A DNA stretch of 40,759 nt. Origin: Candidatus Promineifilum breve (lineage in GTDB: Bacteria > Chloroflexota > Anaerolineae > Promineifilales > Promineifilaceae). Position numbers and translations under genes: made by a program. A model generated the notes under the pieces. That model was not told the origin of the DNA, made no database searches, and worked only from the letters and a program-made list of their open reading frames with translations. Shown in pieces: positions 28,279-35,873 of the stretch; position 1 is the first letter of the stretch; each line of letters starts with the position of its first letter. Where the stretch lies: contig NZ_LN890657.1 of assembly GCF_900066015.1 (NCBI RefSeq), positions 1 through 40,759 of the forward strand, in the 5' to 3' direction.

Positions 28279-29737
28279 GTTCCCGTTTCACCTGCCGCGT
28301 CACCTCGCGGCCTTGTTTGCTCAGAAAGTCGCCCATTTTCTTCTGCCACTGCCGTTCCCAGCGCCGACGGGCCGCGTCGTCACCGTCGGCGGCAAACGAT
28401 TCGGCCCACATCGCGGCTGCCTGCTCATCGACCGCGGTCTCATCCGGCGCGTCCGGCTGCTGCCGCTGGGCCAGCGCCTGCCGCATGGCCTCGGCCCGGT
28501 CGGCCGCTTCCTGCCGCGCAACTTCCCGTTCACTTTCGATTTCCGCCGGGTCGCGTTCGGGCAACCGCATGAGCGACCGCAGCCACGCCTCATCATCCGC
28601 CGTCCAGGTGATGAAGCCTCCTGACGCGATTTTCGCCAGCGCGTCGGCGATCATCTCCGGTCGCACACTACCGGCCGGGCTGTGTTCCAGCCGCACGCCG
28701 TCGGGGTCGTAGCCGTTCAATTCTAGCAGCCGCGCCACGGCGAACTTGGTGAACGTCTCGGCGATGGTGTCGGCCACGGCATTGAGGGTCAGGATGAAAA
28801 AATCGGTCGCCCCCTCAAACGTCGCCAGCGCGCCGACGTTATCCATGCCGAGCATAATGAACTGGCTGAGCGTCGCCATGAGCATCCGCTTGTCGTAGCG
28901 GTTAATGACCATATCCGTGTCGGCCGTCTTCGACGCCCCGGCCGATGCCACCAACTCAAAGCCCCAACCGTGGGGCATGACGACCGACGCCAGTTCGTCG
29001 TTGCGGACTTTGCGACCGATGGCCCGCGCCCGGCCCACGTCGGTCGCCTCGCTGTCGCTCTCGGTCGTGTCGGCGTGTTCGGGTAGCGTAATCTTCGGCA
29101 ACCCGGCCAGGTTGCGCTCGATGCCAATGGCCTCGATCTGCTGGATGTTTTTGACGTAGTACCACGCGGGCCAGGCCGGGCGGAGGATGCTCTCGCCCTC
29201 CGGGTTGCCCCGCGCCCGGCGAAAGCGGTAGATGACCATGCGCTCGATGGGGATGGCCTCCGGCCACAGGTGCGGCCACTGCTGCATACCGGCCAAACCG
29301 CCGTCGTCGGCGAACTGCCAGCGCATAATGGTATCATGTGCCAACGGCCGCAGCTTGCGCCACAGCACCCGCCCGCCGTCCTGCTGGTAGGTGATGGTGA
29401 ACATCGACCAGCCGTACCACAGGAACGAAAGCGCGTCGCTGATATGGTCATTCCATGAGTGCGTCATCGCCGCCCAGGCGTCGTTGAGCAGCGCGAGCCG
29501 CGGGTCATCCTCGCCCGCGTTGCTGACGAACTGCCAATCGATGTCGCGGATGGGCATTTCTGTCGCCAGTCGCAGCGCGGCGATGACCGGCGAGTTGTAG
29601 AGCATCTCGCGCACCCGCCTGGCCTTCTCCCCCGCGCCGCGCCATTCACTCAGGAACTCGTCGCCGATTTCCCCCCATCCGGTCGTGTTCAGGCCGGTGT
29701 CGCCGGCGTCCTGGTACAAAGATGCACGTGTTGCCAT
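28268..29737 (-). CDS. Portal protein, Mu gp29-like (489 aa)
   Basis: ATG 29737 (AAGGA upstream) is chosen; an ATG eight codons earlier overlaps the terminase. The wing and stem pattern is typical: VREMLYNSPVIAALRLATEMPIRDIDWQFV, the conserved GWSMFTITYQQDGGRVLWRKLRPL, then RMVIYRFRRARGNPEGESILRPAWPAWYYVKNIQQIEAIGIERNLAGLP (clip region) and a charged C-terminus. Twelve copies form the head vertex through which DNA is pumped. The C-terminus overlaps the MuF gene by 11 bases. Family naming within portals is by pattern memory. Confidence 0.85.
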   Translation of the reverse strand: MATRASLYQDAGDTGLNTTGWGEIGDEFLSEWRGAGEKARRVREMLYNSPVIAALRLATEMPIRDIDWQFVSNAGEDDPRLALLNDAWAAMTHSWNDHISDALSFLWYGWSMFTITYQQDGGRVLWRKLRPLAHDTIMRWQFADDGGLAGMQQWPHLWPEAIPIERMVIYRFRRARGNPEGESILRPAWPAWYYVKNIQQIEAIGIERNLAGLPKITLPEHADTTESDSEATDVGRARAIGRKVRNDELASVVMPHGWGFELVASAGASKTADTDMVINRYDKRMLMATLSQFIMLGMDNVGALATFEGATDFFILTLNAVADTIAETFTKFAVARLLELNGYDPDGVRLEHSPAGSVRPEMIADALAKIASGGFITWTADDEAWLRSLMRLPERDPAEIESEREVARQEAADRAEAMRQALAQRQQPDAPDETAVDEQAAAMWAESFAADGDDAARRRWERQWQKKMGDFLSKQGREVTRQVKREHGR

Positions 29738-29739
29738 AT

Positions 29740-31305
29740 TCAGAATCCTTGATTGCGCCAACGGCTGGGCTGTTCGGCTTGTCGCTCAGGCAGTGAATGA
29801 ATGGCTGGCCGATAGTGGGCCAGCAGCAGGGCGTCGCCCACGTCCGGCGAACGGCCGAGCCGCGAGCGAATATCCTCTTTCGATTCGACCTCGACCACGC
29901 CCCCGGCCAACACGCGGTAGCGGGCGCTGCACAGGTCGGCCACTATCTCATTGCCCGGCGGCAGCGCCACGTCATCACCACGGTCGGGGTCGAGCGCGTC
30001 GCGTAGCCGCCAATACAGTTCGGCCCGCAGGTTGCGCATCCGCAATTTGCCACTGCGGTCGGTGTAGCGGCTGGCCTCGGACACGTTCACCGGGCGGGCG
30101 TCACTGACCCGGCCCCGGCTGTACATCGCCGCCAATGAGTCATAGGCCGATGACCCCACGCCGATGACATCGACGTGCAAACGCTCGGCGTTGGGGTAGG
30201 CCGCCTGTACCAGCCCGGCCACCGTCGGCCCGTCGGTCGTCATCGACCCCGGCCAGGTCTGCGGCCGACTGTACCAGTTGCCGTAGCGGGCGATGAGGGC
30301 CGTCCTGTCCTGTCCGCCGCGGGCCACGTCCACGCCGAGGCAGTCGGGCGCGCCGCTGGGCGGATCGCTCTCCTGCCACCGCTGCTGCGCCGCCCGCACC
30401 CAATCGGTCGGTATCACCTGCCACGGGTCAACCCCGGCCGCGGCGCGGAAATCGCCGTCGCGCAGGCAGCTTCGCAATGGTTCGGGCATGGAGTTCAACA
30501 GCGCCAGATAGCGGCCGTCGGCGGCCAGATGAGGGTTGTCGCCCAGCCGCGCCGGGATGAACGTCCGCGAGCGCGGCACGGTCGTCACGCCGTCGATTTC
30601 GACCGGCGCGGCTGTGCGCAGCCAGACGACGTTGTTATCCCGGTCGTGGTAGTACCAACGCAGTTCGCCCGGTTCGGCCGGGTCGGGGAAGTCCGGGTCG
30701 AGCCACGGCCCCCACTCCTCCATCACCCACGCCCCATCGGCGTCGAGCGGCGGGTTGCCGGTCACAATCACCCGGCAGCGTTGGTCAGGGTTGGTCGTGC
30801 GGTTCCAGCCGATGATGAACTGGTATTGGGTGCGCGTGAACTCGGTGATCTCATCAAAGCCGTAGAAATCTCGCGGCCGACCCTGCTGTTTGGTTTTGTC
30901 GCTCTCGTGCTGACACGCCTCGAATTCCAGCCGGCAGCGCGGCAGTCGCCAGACCCGCGTGGCCTTGTTGAACCCGCCATCGTTGCCGACGATCTCAATG
31001 CTACGCTCGATGATGGCGTCCAGGTTCGGGTAAACGCGCCGGAAGACGACCGCCCGCCGGTGCTGGGTCAGGGCACAGCCCAGCAGGAGATCGGATTTGC
31101 CGCCACCGGCCGCGCCGCCGTAGTACAGTTCGTCGGCGGCCGATTCCAGGGCTAGGCGTTGCGGGTTGGGTTGGTCGTCGGCGTCGGGGTTGGGTGTCCA
31201 GTGCGGGCGAATCATCCCCGCCGTGAGCGCGGCGGCGCGGTTCGATTCCTGGAGTTTGGCGGCGATGTCGCGCCGTGCCGTGGCCTGTTTAGTCGGGGCG
31301 ATCAT
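29740..31305 (-). CDS. Terminase large subunit (521 aa)
   Basis: The start is placed at ATG 31305, seven bases after AGGTG; ATG 31311 is possible. The ATPase has Walker A YYGGAAGGGKSDLLLG, Walker B with catalytic acidic residue RDFYGFDEITEF, and the coupling motif VIVTGNPP. The RNase H-like nuclease has CLGVDVARGGQDRTALIARYG, DVIGVGSSAYDSL and the last acidic group SPDVGDALLLAHY. All key motifs are intact. The enzyme packages DNA into proheads through the portal. Its start overlaps the small-subunit end by 17 bases. Confidence 0.92.
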   Translation of the reverse strand: MIAPTKQATARRDIAAKLQESNRAAALTAGMIRPHWTPNPDADDQPNPQRLALESAADELYYGGAAGGGKSDLLLGCALTQHRRAVVFRRVYPNLDAIIERSIEIVGNDGGFNKATRVWRLPRCRLEFEACQHESDKTKQQGRPRDFYGFDEITEFTRTQYQFIIGWNRTTNPDQRCRVIVTGNPPLDADGAWVMEEWGPWLDPDFPDPAEPGELRWYYHDRDNNVVWLRTAAPVEIDGVTTVPRSRTFIPARLGDNPHLAADGRYLALLNSMPEPLRSCLRDGDFRAAAGVDPWQVIPTDWVRAAQQRWQESDPPSGAPDCLGVDVARGGQDRTALIARYGNWYSRPQTWPGSMTTDGPTVAGLVQAAYPNAERLHVDVIGVGSSAYDSLAAMYSRGRVSDARPVNVSEASRYTDRSGKLRMRNLRAELYWRLRDALDPDRGDDVALPPGNEIVADLCSARYRVLAGGVVEVESKEDIRSRLGRSPDVGDALLLAHYRPAIHSLPERQAEQPSRWRNQGF

Positions 31306-31885
31306 CGACATGCACCTGTATCCCGGCGCGGGCAAAAATATCGTCGGCCAAATCGGGGTAGGCGGCGCGCACGTCGGCCGGCTCCAACTCGCGCCGCCGC
31401 AGCAGGTCGATGACCTCATCTTGCCAATCAGTGACGCGCACCTTGTCGTTGTACAGACCGTGATAGCGCATGAGTCGGTCGTGCGCCGCGTCGGCCGGGT
31501 ATAGCTCAACCTCGGTCGTCACGGTTTCGGTTTCGTCGCCGCCCTTAGTCGTGTGCGTGCGGCGCGTCACCCGGTATTTTTTCAGCAGATACCCCTTCCC
31601 CGCCGCCTTGAGCGCGGGCACGTCCAGACGGCCGTCGGCGTCGATCCACTCCGTCAGGTCGCCGCGGGCAATGTCGGCTGTCCGCGCCAGGACCTCATCA
31701 GCCGGCATTGCCCGCTCGGAAAGGCGGCGCTTAACCTCAGCGGCAATGTCAGGTTTTGTCAGGTTTTCTTGACCAATTGAGCGGGCCGTCTTCTCCGAGT
31801 ACCCGGCAGCCTTCGCCGCGGACGTGGCGTTCCACGTCCGCAGATACTCTTCAACGAAAACGCGCTGCTTGGCGGTCAGTGACAT
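31289..31885 (-). CDS. Terminase small subunit (198 aa)
   Basis: MSLTAKQRVFVEEYLRTWNATSAAKAAGYSEKTARSIGQENLTKPDIAAEV is the classic Terminase_2-type N-terminal helix-turn-helix (LTxKQxxFxxxYxxxxNATxAAxxAGYS). The middle (MPADEVLARTADIARGDLTEWID ...) is the oligomerisation region, and an RRTHTTKGGDETETVTTEVELYPADAAHDRLMRYHGLY segment leads to a C-terminal acidic tail. It binds the packaging site and loads the large subunit. As first gene of the late block, it follows a good promoter at 31919-31947. Confidence 0.9.
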   Translation of the reverse strand: MSLTAKQRVFVEEYLRTWNATSAAKAAGYSEKTARSIGQENLTKPDIAAEVKRRLSERAMPADEVLARTADIARGDLTEWIDADGRLDVPALKAAGKGYLLKKYRVTRRTHTTKGGDETETVTTEVELYPADAAHDRLMRYHGLYNDKVRVTDWQDEVIDLLRRRELEPADVRAAYPDLADDIFARAGIQVHVDDRPD

Positions 31886-31918
31886 CCGATACTACCTGTT
31901 CCCCCTCCCATTGGCCTT

Positions 31919-31947
31919 ATTGTAGAACATCCTTGCGGATATGTCTA
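31919..31947 (-). promoter_or_regulatory. Likely late-operon promoter
   Basis: On the minus strand TAGACA (31947-31942), 17-bp spacer, TACAAT (31924-31919), giving a start at about 31912 and a 27-base leader before the small-terminase ATG. It lies just downstream of the strong hairpin at 31962-32005, so it would be insulated from the truncated methylase gene. Confidence 0.65.
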
Positions 31948-31961
31948 GAAGCGTGGTGATA

Positions 31962-32005
31962 AAACGAGAAACGAGCGCCGGTTGGCGGGCGCTCGTTTCT
32001 CGTTT
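31962..32005. terminator. Perfect 18-bp hairpin flanked by A and T runs
   Basis: AAACGAGAAACGAGCGCC (31962-31979) pairs perfectly with 31988-32005 across an 8-base loop. The A-rich base on one side and TTT on the other give U-tracts in both directions, so it looks like a bidirectional intrinsic terminator. It lies inside the open frame of the truncated methylase, immediately upstream of the late promoter. Confidence 0.8.
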
Positions 32006-32353
32006 GTCAGATTCGGAGAGGAAGACAGTACGCGGCCGGGCGACCGTGTTGACGACATCGCCGTCGAGGTCGTTGTATATTTCCAGATTGGAGCGCGGCT
32101 TGTTGAGCAGCACGGCCGCGCTGCCGCCGAACGGCTCGATATAGCTGTCGTGGTCGGCCGGCAGACAGGAGACGATCCACGACGAGAGTACCCACTTCGC
32201 GCCGCGGTAGCGCAGGGCGGGGCGGGTGGGGGCGTCAGCAGCGGGGGTCATTCGTCACCTCCAAATAGGGCCAGGGTTAGGATGGCGATGGTTAGGTAGG
32301 ATAGGTGTGTGTGGGTCATTGGTCGCATAATGGAATTATAACGAACTAAAAAT

Positions 32354-32380
32354 ATTAGTCAAGTATTTAGCTTGACTAAT
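32354..32380. promoter_or_regulatory. Ten-bp inverted repeat operator over the early promoter
   Basis: ATTAGTCAAG (32354-32363) and CTTGACTAAT (32371-32380) are perfect inverted repeats with a 7-base spacer. The right arm contains the -35 hexamer, so a protein bound here would block the promoter. The downstream excisionase-like protein is the obvious candidate. Bases 32252-32353 hold only the methylase ribosome binding site and G/T-rich sequence. Confidence 0.7.
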
Positions 32381-32400
32381 TTGTGTTAATCCTGTAATAT
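32372..32400 (+). promoter_or_regulatory. Early replication promoter, leaderless
   Basis: TTGACT (32372-32377), 17-bp spacer, TAATAT (32395-32400). The ATG at 32407 is only six bases beyond the -10 box, so the transcript probably starts at the ATG and has no leader. It should drive 32407-34646. Confidence 0.75.
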
Positions 32401-32406
32401 TGGCGT

Positions 32407-32658
32407 ATGGACGTTTCAGAGGTTTCCCCCCTGATGGAGTGTCAAGAAATGAAAAAGAAATATCTAACGATTAAGGAATTGGCAAATGCAATTGGCGTTG
32501 CCCCGGCGACGGTGACAAAGTGGATCAGGGATGGTAAGGTGATAGCCTACCAGGTGGGGCCGTATGAGCTATCACCTTATCGCATCCCGGCCAGCGAAGC
32601 CGAGCGCGTCATCCGTGAATACGGCCCGCCCGTAGAATCTAAACCTACCCCCGCATAA
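32407..32658 (+). CDS. Excisionase/MerR-type helix-turn-helix protein (83 aa)
   Basis: YLTIKELANAIGVAPATVTKWIRDGKVIAYQVGPYELSPYRIPASEAERVIREYG is an HTH_17 (excisionase-family) DNA-binding domain with the wing PYRIPASE. ATG 32407 fits the leaderless promoter; ATG 32449, just before this domain, is an alternative. Such proteins act as excisionases or as regulators. Because no integrase is found, and because a palindrome covers its own promoter, autoregulation of the replication block is more likely. It is followed eleven bases later by the primase-polymerase gene. Confidence 0.8.
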   Translation: MDVSEVSPLMECQEMKKKYLTIKELANAIGVAPATVTKWIRDGKVIAYQVGPYELSPYRIPASEAERVIREYGPPVESKPTPA

Positions 32659-32668
32659 GGAGGCCGCC

Positions 32669-33589
32669 ATGCAGACTATAGCACAGTTGAAGTTGCGCCC
32701 GGCGTGGGTAGGTTACAACACCCAGAAAGTTCCCCTCGACCCGCACACCGGGCGCGCAGCAGCGACGAATAACCCCGACACGTGGGGGACGGCCGCGCAG
32801 GCCTGGGCCGCCAAGAAGCGTCACAGATGGGCGGGGATCGGCTATGTATTCACCATCGGCGCGGGGGTGGTTGGCGTCGATCTTGATGACTGTTTTACAG
32901 ATGACGGCCACCTGAATGACACGGCGCGTCAGATTGTCCAGATGTTAAACTCCTATACCGAGCGGTCGCCATCCGGGAATGGCCTTCACATTCTGGCTTG
33001 CGGCGCGATTCCCCATAGCGTTAAACCTCCCGGCGGCGGCTTTGAGATGTATAACGAACTCCGCTATTTCACCGTCACCGGCCGGCAGTTCGGCGCGGCG
33101 GCCGTCGAGCAGGGATTCGTATCCGGTGACATTGAAGACCGGAACGACGAACTAAATGCCCTGTTCGTTGTCTTTGGCGGCGACACGGAACCGACCGCGC
33201 CGCAACCTCGACCGGCTATTGAGCGCGGCAACCTGACGACAAGCGAAGCCGAGGTAGCGCGGGCGCTGGCCGTCATTCCCCCAAACGGCGACTATAATAC
33301 GGATTGGCTACCTATCCTTATGGCGGTGCATGACGCCTTTCCCGATGAACGCGGCATATCTCTAATTGAATCCTGGTCACCGGGCTATACAGGAGAGGTC
33401 GCCCGTAAATGGCGGAGCTTCGAAACGACCGAGCGGGCGGGCCGGATCACCATCGCGTCGCTATTTCACCGGGCTAAACAATACGGATATGAGCCGATAC
33501 GCCGAATAGCCACGTCTAGTGCTAGACGTGGCTCAGATATAACCGATGCGCTGGCACAACGGAGGCGCGTCAATGAACACGGCTTATGA
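32669..33589 (+). CDS. Bifunctional primase-polymerase-like replication protein (306 aa)
   Basis: The N-terminal Prim-Pol domain (about 1-165) begins QLKLRPAWVGYNTQKVPLDPHTGRAAATNNPDTW and has the catalytic acidic pair in GAGVVGVDLDDCF, the SPSGNGLHILACG motif with catalytic-type His, and YFTVTGRQFG. The C-terminal part (AEVARALAVIPPNGDYNTDWLPILMAVHDAF... ISLIESWSPGY) is a PriCT-2-type primase domain. It should make primers or copy DNA at the phage origin. AAGGAGG lies before the ATG. It precedes the RepA-like helicase by a 17-base overlap, the usual plasmid or phage replication pair. Confidence 0.82.
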   Translation: MQTIAQLKLRPAWVGYNTQKVPLDPHTGRAAATNNPDTWGTAAQAWAAKKRHRWAGIGYVFTIGAGVVGVDLDDCFTDDGHLNDTARQIVQMLNSYTERSPSGNGLHILACGAIPHSVKPPGGGFEMYNELRYFTVTGRQFGAAAVEQGFVSGDIEDRNDELNALFVVFGGDTEPTAPQPRPAIERGNLTTSEAEVARALAVIPPNGDYNTDWLPILMAVHDAFPDERGISLIESWSPGYTGEVARKWRSFETTERAGRITIASLFHRAKQYGYEPIRRIATSSARRGSDITDALAQRRRVNEHGL

Positions 33590-34646
33590 TGAACCGCCCA
33601 CCGTGCAACGATGGGTCTTCCGCACATTGGTCGAGGCGCGTGTACCGCGCGCACCTACGGAATACATCGTTGATAAATATCTGGCAACCCATACGCTAAA
33701 CGTTCTGTATGGAGCGCCGGGGTCTCTTAAATCGATGATAGCCCTCAGTCTGGGCTTGTGCGTCGCCGGTGGTTTGCCGTGGCTGCGTGGCCTGTTCGGT
33801 GGTGATCAGGGAGCGACCGTCATTCAATCACCTGTCATCTGGATCGACCTTGACAACGGCCAGCGCCGGACGGATGAGCGCGTAGATGCCATGTCTAAAG
33901 CGATGCACTTACCGGACGATGCGCCGTTCTACTACCTATCAATGCCTACGCCCTCGCTACGGGCCACTGATGTAGAAAGTATGGGTTTGTTACATGACGA
34001 GATTACACGCCTGTCGGCGCGGATGGTTGTCATTGATAACCTGGGACTCGTCACCGGCACAGTGGAAGAGAATAGTGCGGAAATGGCTCAAGTAATGAAA
34101 AATTTCCGATGGTTAGCCGAAGAGACCGGCGCGGCCTTTCTTATCCTGCACCATCAGCGCAAGGGCGGGGCTAACGGATCGCGGCCGGGTGACGCTCTTC
34201 GAGGTCATAGTAGTATCGAGGCGGCCATTGACCTCGCGCTTCATGCAGTGCGTGAGGCGAACTCGAATCAGGTAGGATTACGTAGCACAAAAACGCGCGG
34301 CGTAGACGTGCCTAATGCCGTCATGGAATTCAGCTATGAGCACGTGCCCGGCACGAATGACCTGAGCAATGCTTACTTTACATCGGTCGCCGTTCGCCAG
34401 AATAACCTGCTACTAAAACAATCGCTACTATCTTTTGCCGAGGGCAACTCCCCCCACGGCATACCCAAAAATCGCCTACGCGAATTGGTCTATGATGACC
34501 TGGCCGGCGAATTTTCCCACGGCAAGATACGCGCCGAGATGGATCACCTCATCGAAGTCACCGGCGAATTGGGCATTACCGAAGGTCGCCAGGGGGCAAA
34601 ACTAGTCATTCTAAGCGGCGGTAATGGGGTAAATAACAATGACTAA
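33573..34646 (+). CDS. RepA-like hexameric replicative helicase / AAA_25 ATPase (357 aa)
   Basis: ATG 33573 (GGAGG seven bases upstream) is preferred over ATG 33546. It has Walker A VLYGAPGSLKSMIALSLGL (about 46-64), a VIWIDLDNGQRRTDERV motif, Walker B RMVVIDNLGLVTG, the sensor-like FLILHHQRKGG, and ALRGHSSIEAAIDLAL, the pattern of RSF1010 RepA and phage RecA-fold helicases. The C-terminal winged-helix-like part (KNRLRELVYDDLAGEFSHGKIRAEMDHL) could bind DNA. It would unwind DNA at the origin with the primase just upstream. The CTGTACA repeat array begins directly after it. Confidence 0.85.
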   Translation: MNTAYDEPPTVQRWVFRTLVEARVPRAPTEYIVDKYLATHTLNVLYGAPGSLKSMIALSLGLCVAGGLPWLRGLFGGDQGATVIQSPVIWIDLDNGQRRTDERVDAMSKAMHLPDDAPFYYLSMPTPSLRATDVESMGLLHDEITRLSARMVVIDNLGLVTGTVEENSAEMAQVMKNFRWLAEETGAAFLILHHQRKGGANGSRPGDALRGHSSIEAAIDLALHAVREANSNQVGLRSTKTRGVDVPNAVMEFSYEHVPGTNDLSNAYFTSVAVRQNNLLLKQSLLSFAEGNSPHGIPKNRLRELVYDDLAGEFSHGKIRAEMDHLIEVTGELGITEGRQGAKLVILSGGNGVNNND

Positions 34647-34657
34647 AACGGCGCTTA

Positions 34658-34840
34658 GACCTGTACAAAAAGCTGTACAGGGGGTGTTTTTGCGAGACCT
34701 GTATATACAGGTCATACAGCTTTGTACAGCTTGCATCGCTATATATAGAAGAGAGACCTGTACAAGCCTCATTCAGCTTACCGTTCAGCGCGTAAGCTGT
34801 ACGGGTGTACACACCCTTATAAAGGTGTGTCACCTGTACA
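34658..34840. repeat. Array of about nine CTGTACA-type repeats, possible origin
   Basis: Copies of ACCTGTACA, AGCTGTACA or their complements lie at 34659-34667, 34671-34680, 34714-34720, 34723-34730, 34755-34764, 34795-34802, 34806-34811 and 34832-34840. GACCTGTATATACAGGTC at 34696-34713 is a perfect 18-bp palindrome. The array fills the 217 bases between the helicase and HNH genes (34647-34863). That interval is AT-richer than its surroundings. Repeats beside a helicase gene suggest origin iterons or a partition or control site. The in-frame open stretch through it is probably not coding. Confidence 0.75.
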
Positions 34841-34863
34841 CGTCTACCTTTGTAGGGGTAAAT

Positions 34864-35139
34864 ATGACAATTGATTACCGCGAATATATCCAGTCGAAAG
34901 AATGGAAGTCGAAGTCGAAAGCCGCAAAGCATAGGGCGGGATACAGATGTGAACAATGTGGGATGATGAAGCCCGAACACCTACTCCATACTCATCACCT
35001 GACGTACGAAAGATTGGGCTACGAACGGAAAAGCGATCTAAAGGTGTTGTGTAGCGATTGCCATGCAGAGGAACACGGCATCAGGCGGCCAGGAATCCCG
35101 ACCCATAAAGAGATAATGGCATGGTTACGAAAGGTCTAA
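34864..35139 (+). CDS. HNH endonuclease-like protein (91 aa)
   Basis: The frame is open back to ATG 34639, but the repeat array there is unlikely to code, so ATG 34864 is taken (MTIDYREYIQSKEWKSKSKAAKHRAGYRC). The HNH core has CEQCGMMKPEHLLHTHHLTYERLGYERKSDLKVLCSDCHAEEH, with two CxxC zinc pairs (C29, C32 and C64, C67) and the HH pair before LTYERLG. It matches small HNH proteins of phages that act in DNA processing or homing. The N-terminus resembles YxxYLxSxxWKxKSxxAxxRAGYRC, a common pattern. Confidence 0.82.
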   Translation: MTIDYREYIQSKEWKSKSKAAKHRAGYRCEQCGMMKPEHLLHTHHLTYERLGYERKSDLKVLCSDCHAEEHGIRRPGIPTHKEIMAWLRKV

Positions 35140-35360
35140 TACTGGCGCATTTACGCCAGTGGCTACGCGCTCTTCTGCAAAGCAACAAGGAACCGCAGAT
35201 GGTCTTTCTGGATAAGGTCAACAACAAGGCCACTGCTTTACGAATTGAAACTGACTGGATTCTCACCTTGAAGGCCGCCGGGGTTCCGTTGACCAATCGG
35301 CTTTATCCCGGCCATGAGGATTGGGGCCGCGAATCAAGACTGGCCCGACGGAAACGCTAA
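35121..35360 (+). CDS. Hypothetical protein (79 aa)
   Basis: ATG 35121 overlaps the HNH gene end by 19 bases. The product MVTKGLILAHLRQWLRALLQSNKEPQMVFLDKVNNKATALRIETDWILTLKAAGVPLTNRLYPGHEDWGRESRLARRKR has an amphipathic helical N-terminus and a basic tail. No ribosome binding site is clear, and no family is recognised. Its codon use resembles the neighbouring early genes, which supports it modestly. Confidence 0.5.
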   Translation: MVTKGLILAHLRQWLRALLQSNKEPQMVFLDKVNNKATALRIETDWILTLKAAGVPLTNRLYPGHEDWGRESRLARRKR

Positions 35361-35381
35361 GGAATATCGACAGGAGAAGCC

Positions 35382-35501
35382 ATGACCGCACTAGTCACCC
35401 CCACCACCCCCGCCGAATGGGCCGCCCGCATCGTCGTGCGCCATCCCGCACTGGCTCAGCCCGTCCAAAAGGCGCTGGCCCTCCCCCGGCCCGGCAGCTA
35501 A
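35382..35501 (+). pseudogene. Truncated copy of the SWIM-protein gene start (39 codons)
   Basis: AGGAG precedes ATG 35382. Residues 10-33 (PAEWAARIVVRHPALAQPVQKALAL) are encoded by 73 bases identical to 36018-36090 within the full-length SWIM gene; then the copy departs and stops at 35501. It therefore represents a partial duplication. A 39-residue peptide may still be translated. A strong terminator follows 26 bases later. Confidence 0.75.
35410..35482 (+). repeat. 73-bp direct repeat, left copy (right copy 36018-36090)
   Basis: The 73 bases are identical to 36018-36090 and lie 608 bases apart. They bracket a terminator, a repressor gene and its divergent promoters. Such perfect identity implies a recent event: tandem duplication with deletion, or insertion of a regulatory cassette by homologous ends. 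Confidence 0.9.
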
Positions 35502-35526
35502 CTGAGTGGGGTAGGGCGATCTAACG

Positions 35527-35553
35527 ACAAGGCCGCCTAATCAGCGGCCTTGT
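35527..35553 (+). terminator. Intrinsic terminator (10-bp stem, T-rich tail)
   Basis: ACAAGGCCGC (35527-35536) pairs perfectly with GCGGCCTTGT (35544-35553) around CTAATCA, followed by TTGCTTCT. It would end rightward transcription from the replication block before the second switch. It also lies just after the convergent repressor stop. Confidence 0.85.
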
Positions 35554-35562
35554 TTGCTTCTC

Positions 35563-35835
35563 CTACTCGGAAACACCCTCCACCTCGAACAAGTCCCCCA
35601 GCCTCATGTCGGCTATTTCAGCGTCCGACATACCCAATCCCAACGATAGCATCGTGTATAGCACGGGGCCGGAAAAGTTGTCCACCTCTTCGGCCTCGGC
35701 GTACTTGACGACGGTGGGATAGGAAACGCGTCCCGACTGACTTAGCTGATGGCGATTGACTTGCATCTGGCCGAAGACGCCTCTTTTCAGTCGAAGCCGT
35801 CCGGTTGCCATCTGTCTCTCTAATGTCATCTCCAT
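35563..35835 (-). CDS. Second Cro/CI-like repressor (90 aa)
   Basis: MQVNRHQLSQSGRVSYPTVVKYAEAEEVDNFSGPVLYTMLSLGLGMSDAEIADMRLGDLFEV resembles compact HTH_26-type repressors: NRHQLSQSGRVSYPTVVKYA as helix-turn-helix, then the helical dimerisation part ending in LGDLFE. A consensus promoter ends seven bases before ATG 35835, predicting a leaderless mRNA; ATG 35829 or 35811 are alternatives. It is divergent to the SWIM gene promoter and lies inside a 73-bp duplication, so it behaves as a mobile control cassette. It differs clearly from the repressor at 1263. Confidence 0.75.
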   Translation of the reverse strand: MEMTLERQMATGRLRLKRGVFGQMQVNRHQLSQSGRVSYPTVVKYAEAEEVDNFSGPVLYTMLSLGLGMSDAEIADMRLGDLFEVEGVSE

Positions 35836-35842
35836 GAGTTAC

Positions 35843-35870
35843 ATTATACGGGTTTGTCTGGTCTTGTCAA
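35843..35870 (-). promoter_or_regulatory. Consensus promoter of the second repressor, leaderless
   Basis: On the minus strand TTGACA (35870-35865), 16-bp spacer, TATAAT (35848-35843), then seven bases to the ATG at 35835. Both hexamers are perfect. Confidence 0.85.
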
Positions 35871-35873
35871 TAG

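Larger units (their letters stand above)
31892..32251 (-). pseudogene. N-terminal fragment of a D12-class (Dam-like) adenine methyltransferase
   Basis: RYRGAKWVLSSWIVSCLPADHDSYIEPFGGSAAVLLNKPRSNLEIYNDLDGDVVN is a clear N-terminus of Dam-type enzymes: SAM-binding EPFGGSAAVL and NDLDxDVVN. Real family members have about 270 residues and a DPPY catalytic motif; here the frame loses similarity right after DVVN and ends at 119 residues. GGAGGTGA precedes the ATG, so a truncated protein may still be made. The lost 3' part has been replaced by the perfect hairpin and late promoter. Methylation activity is not expected. Confidence 0.75.

Noticed and set aside
34639-34863. N-terminal extension of the HNH protein through the repeat array
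   Set aside because: Translation (Cys/Thr/Leu-rich with repeated motifs) simply reflects the CTGTACA repeats; ATG 34864 begins exactly at the family-like N-terminus.
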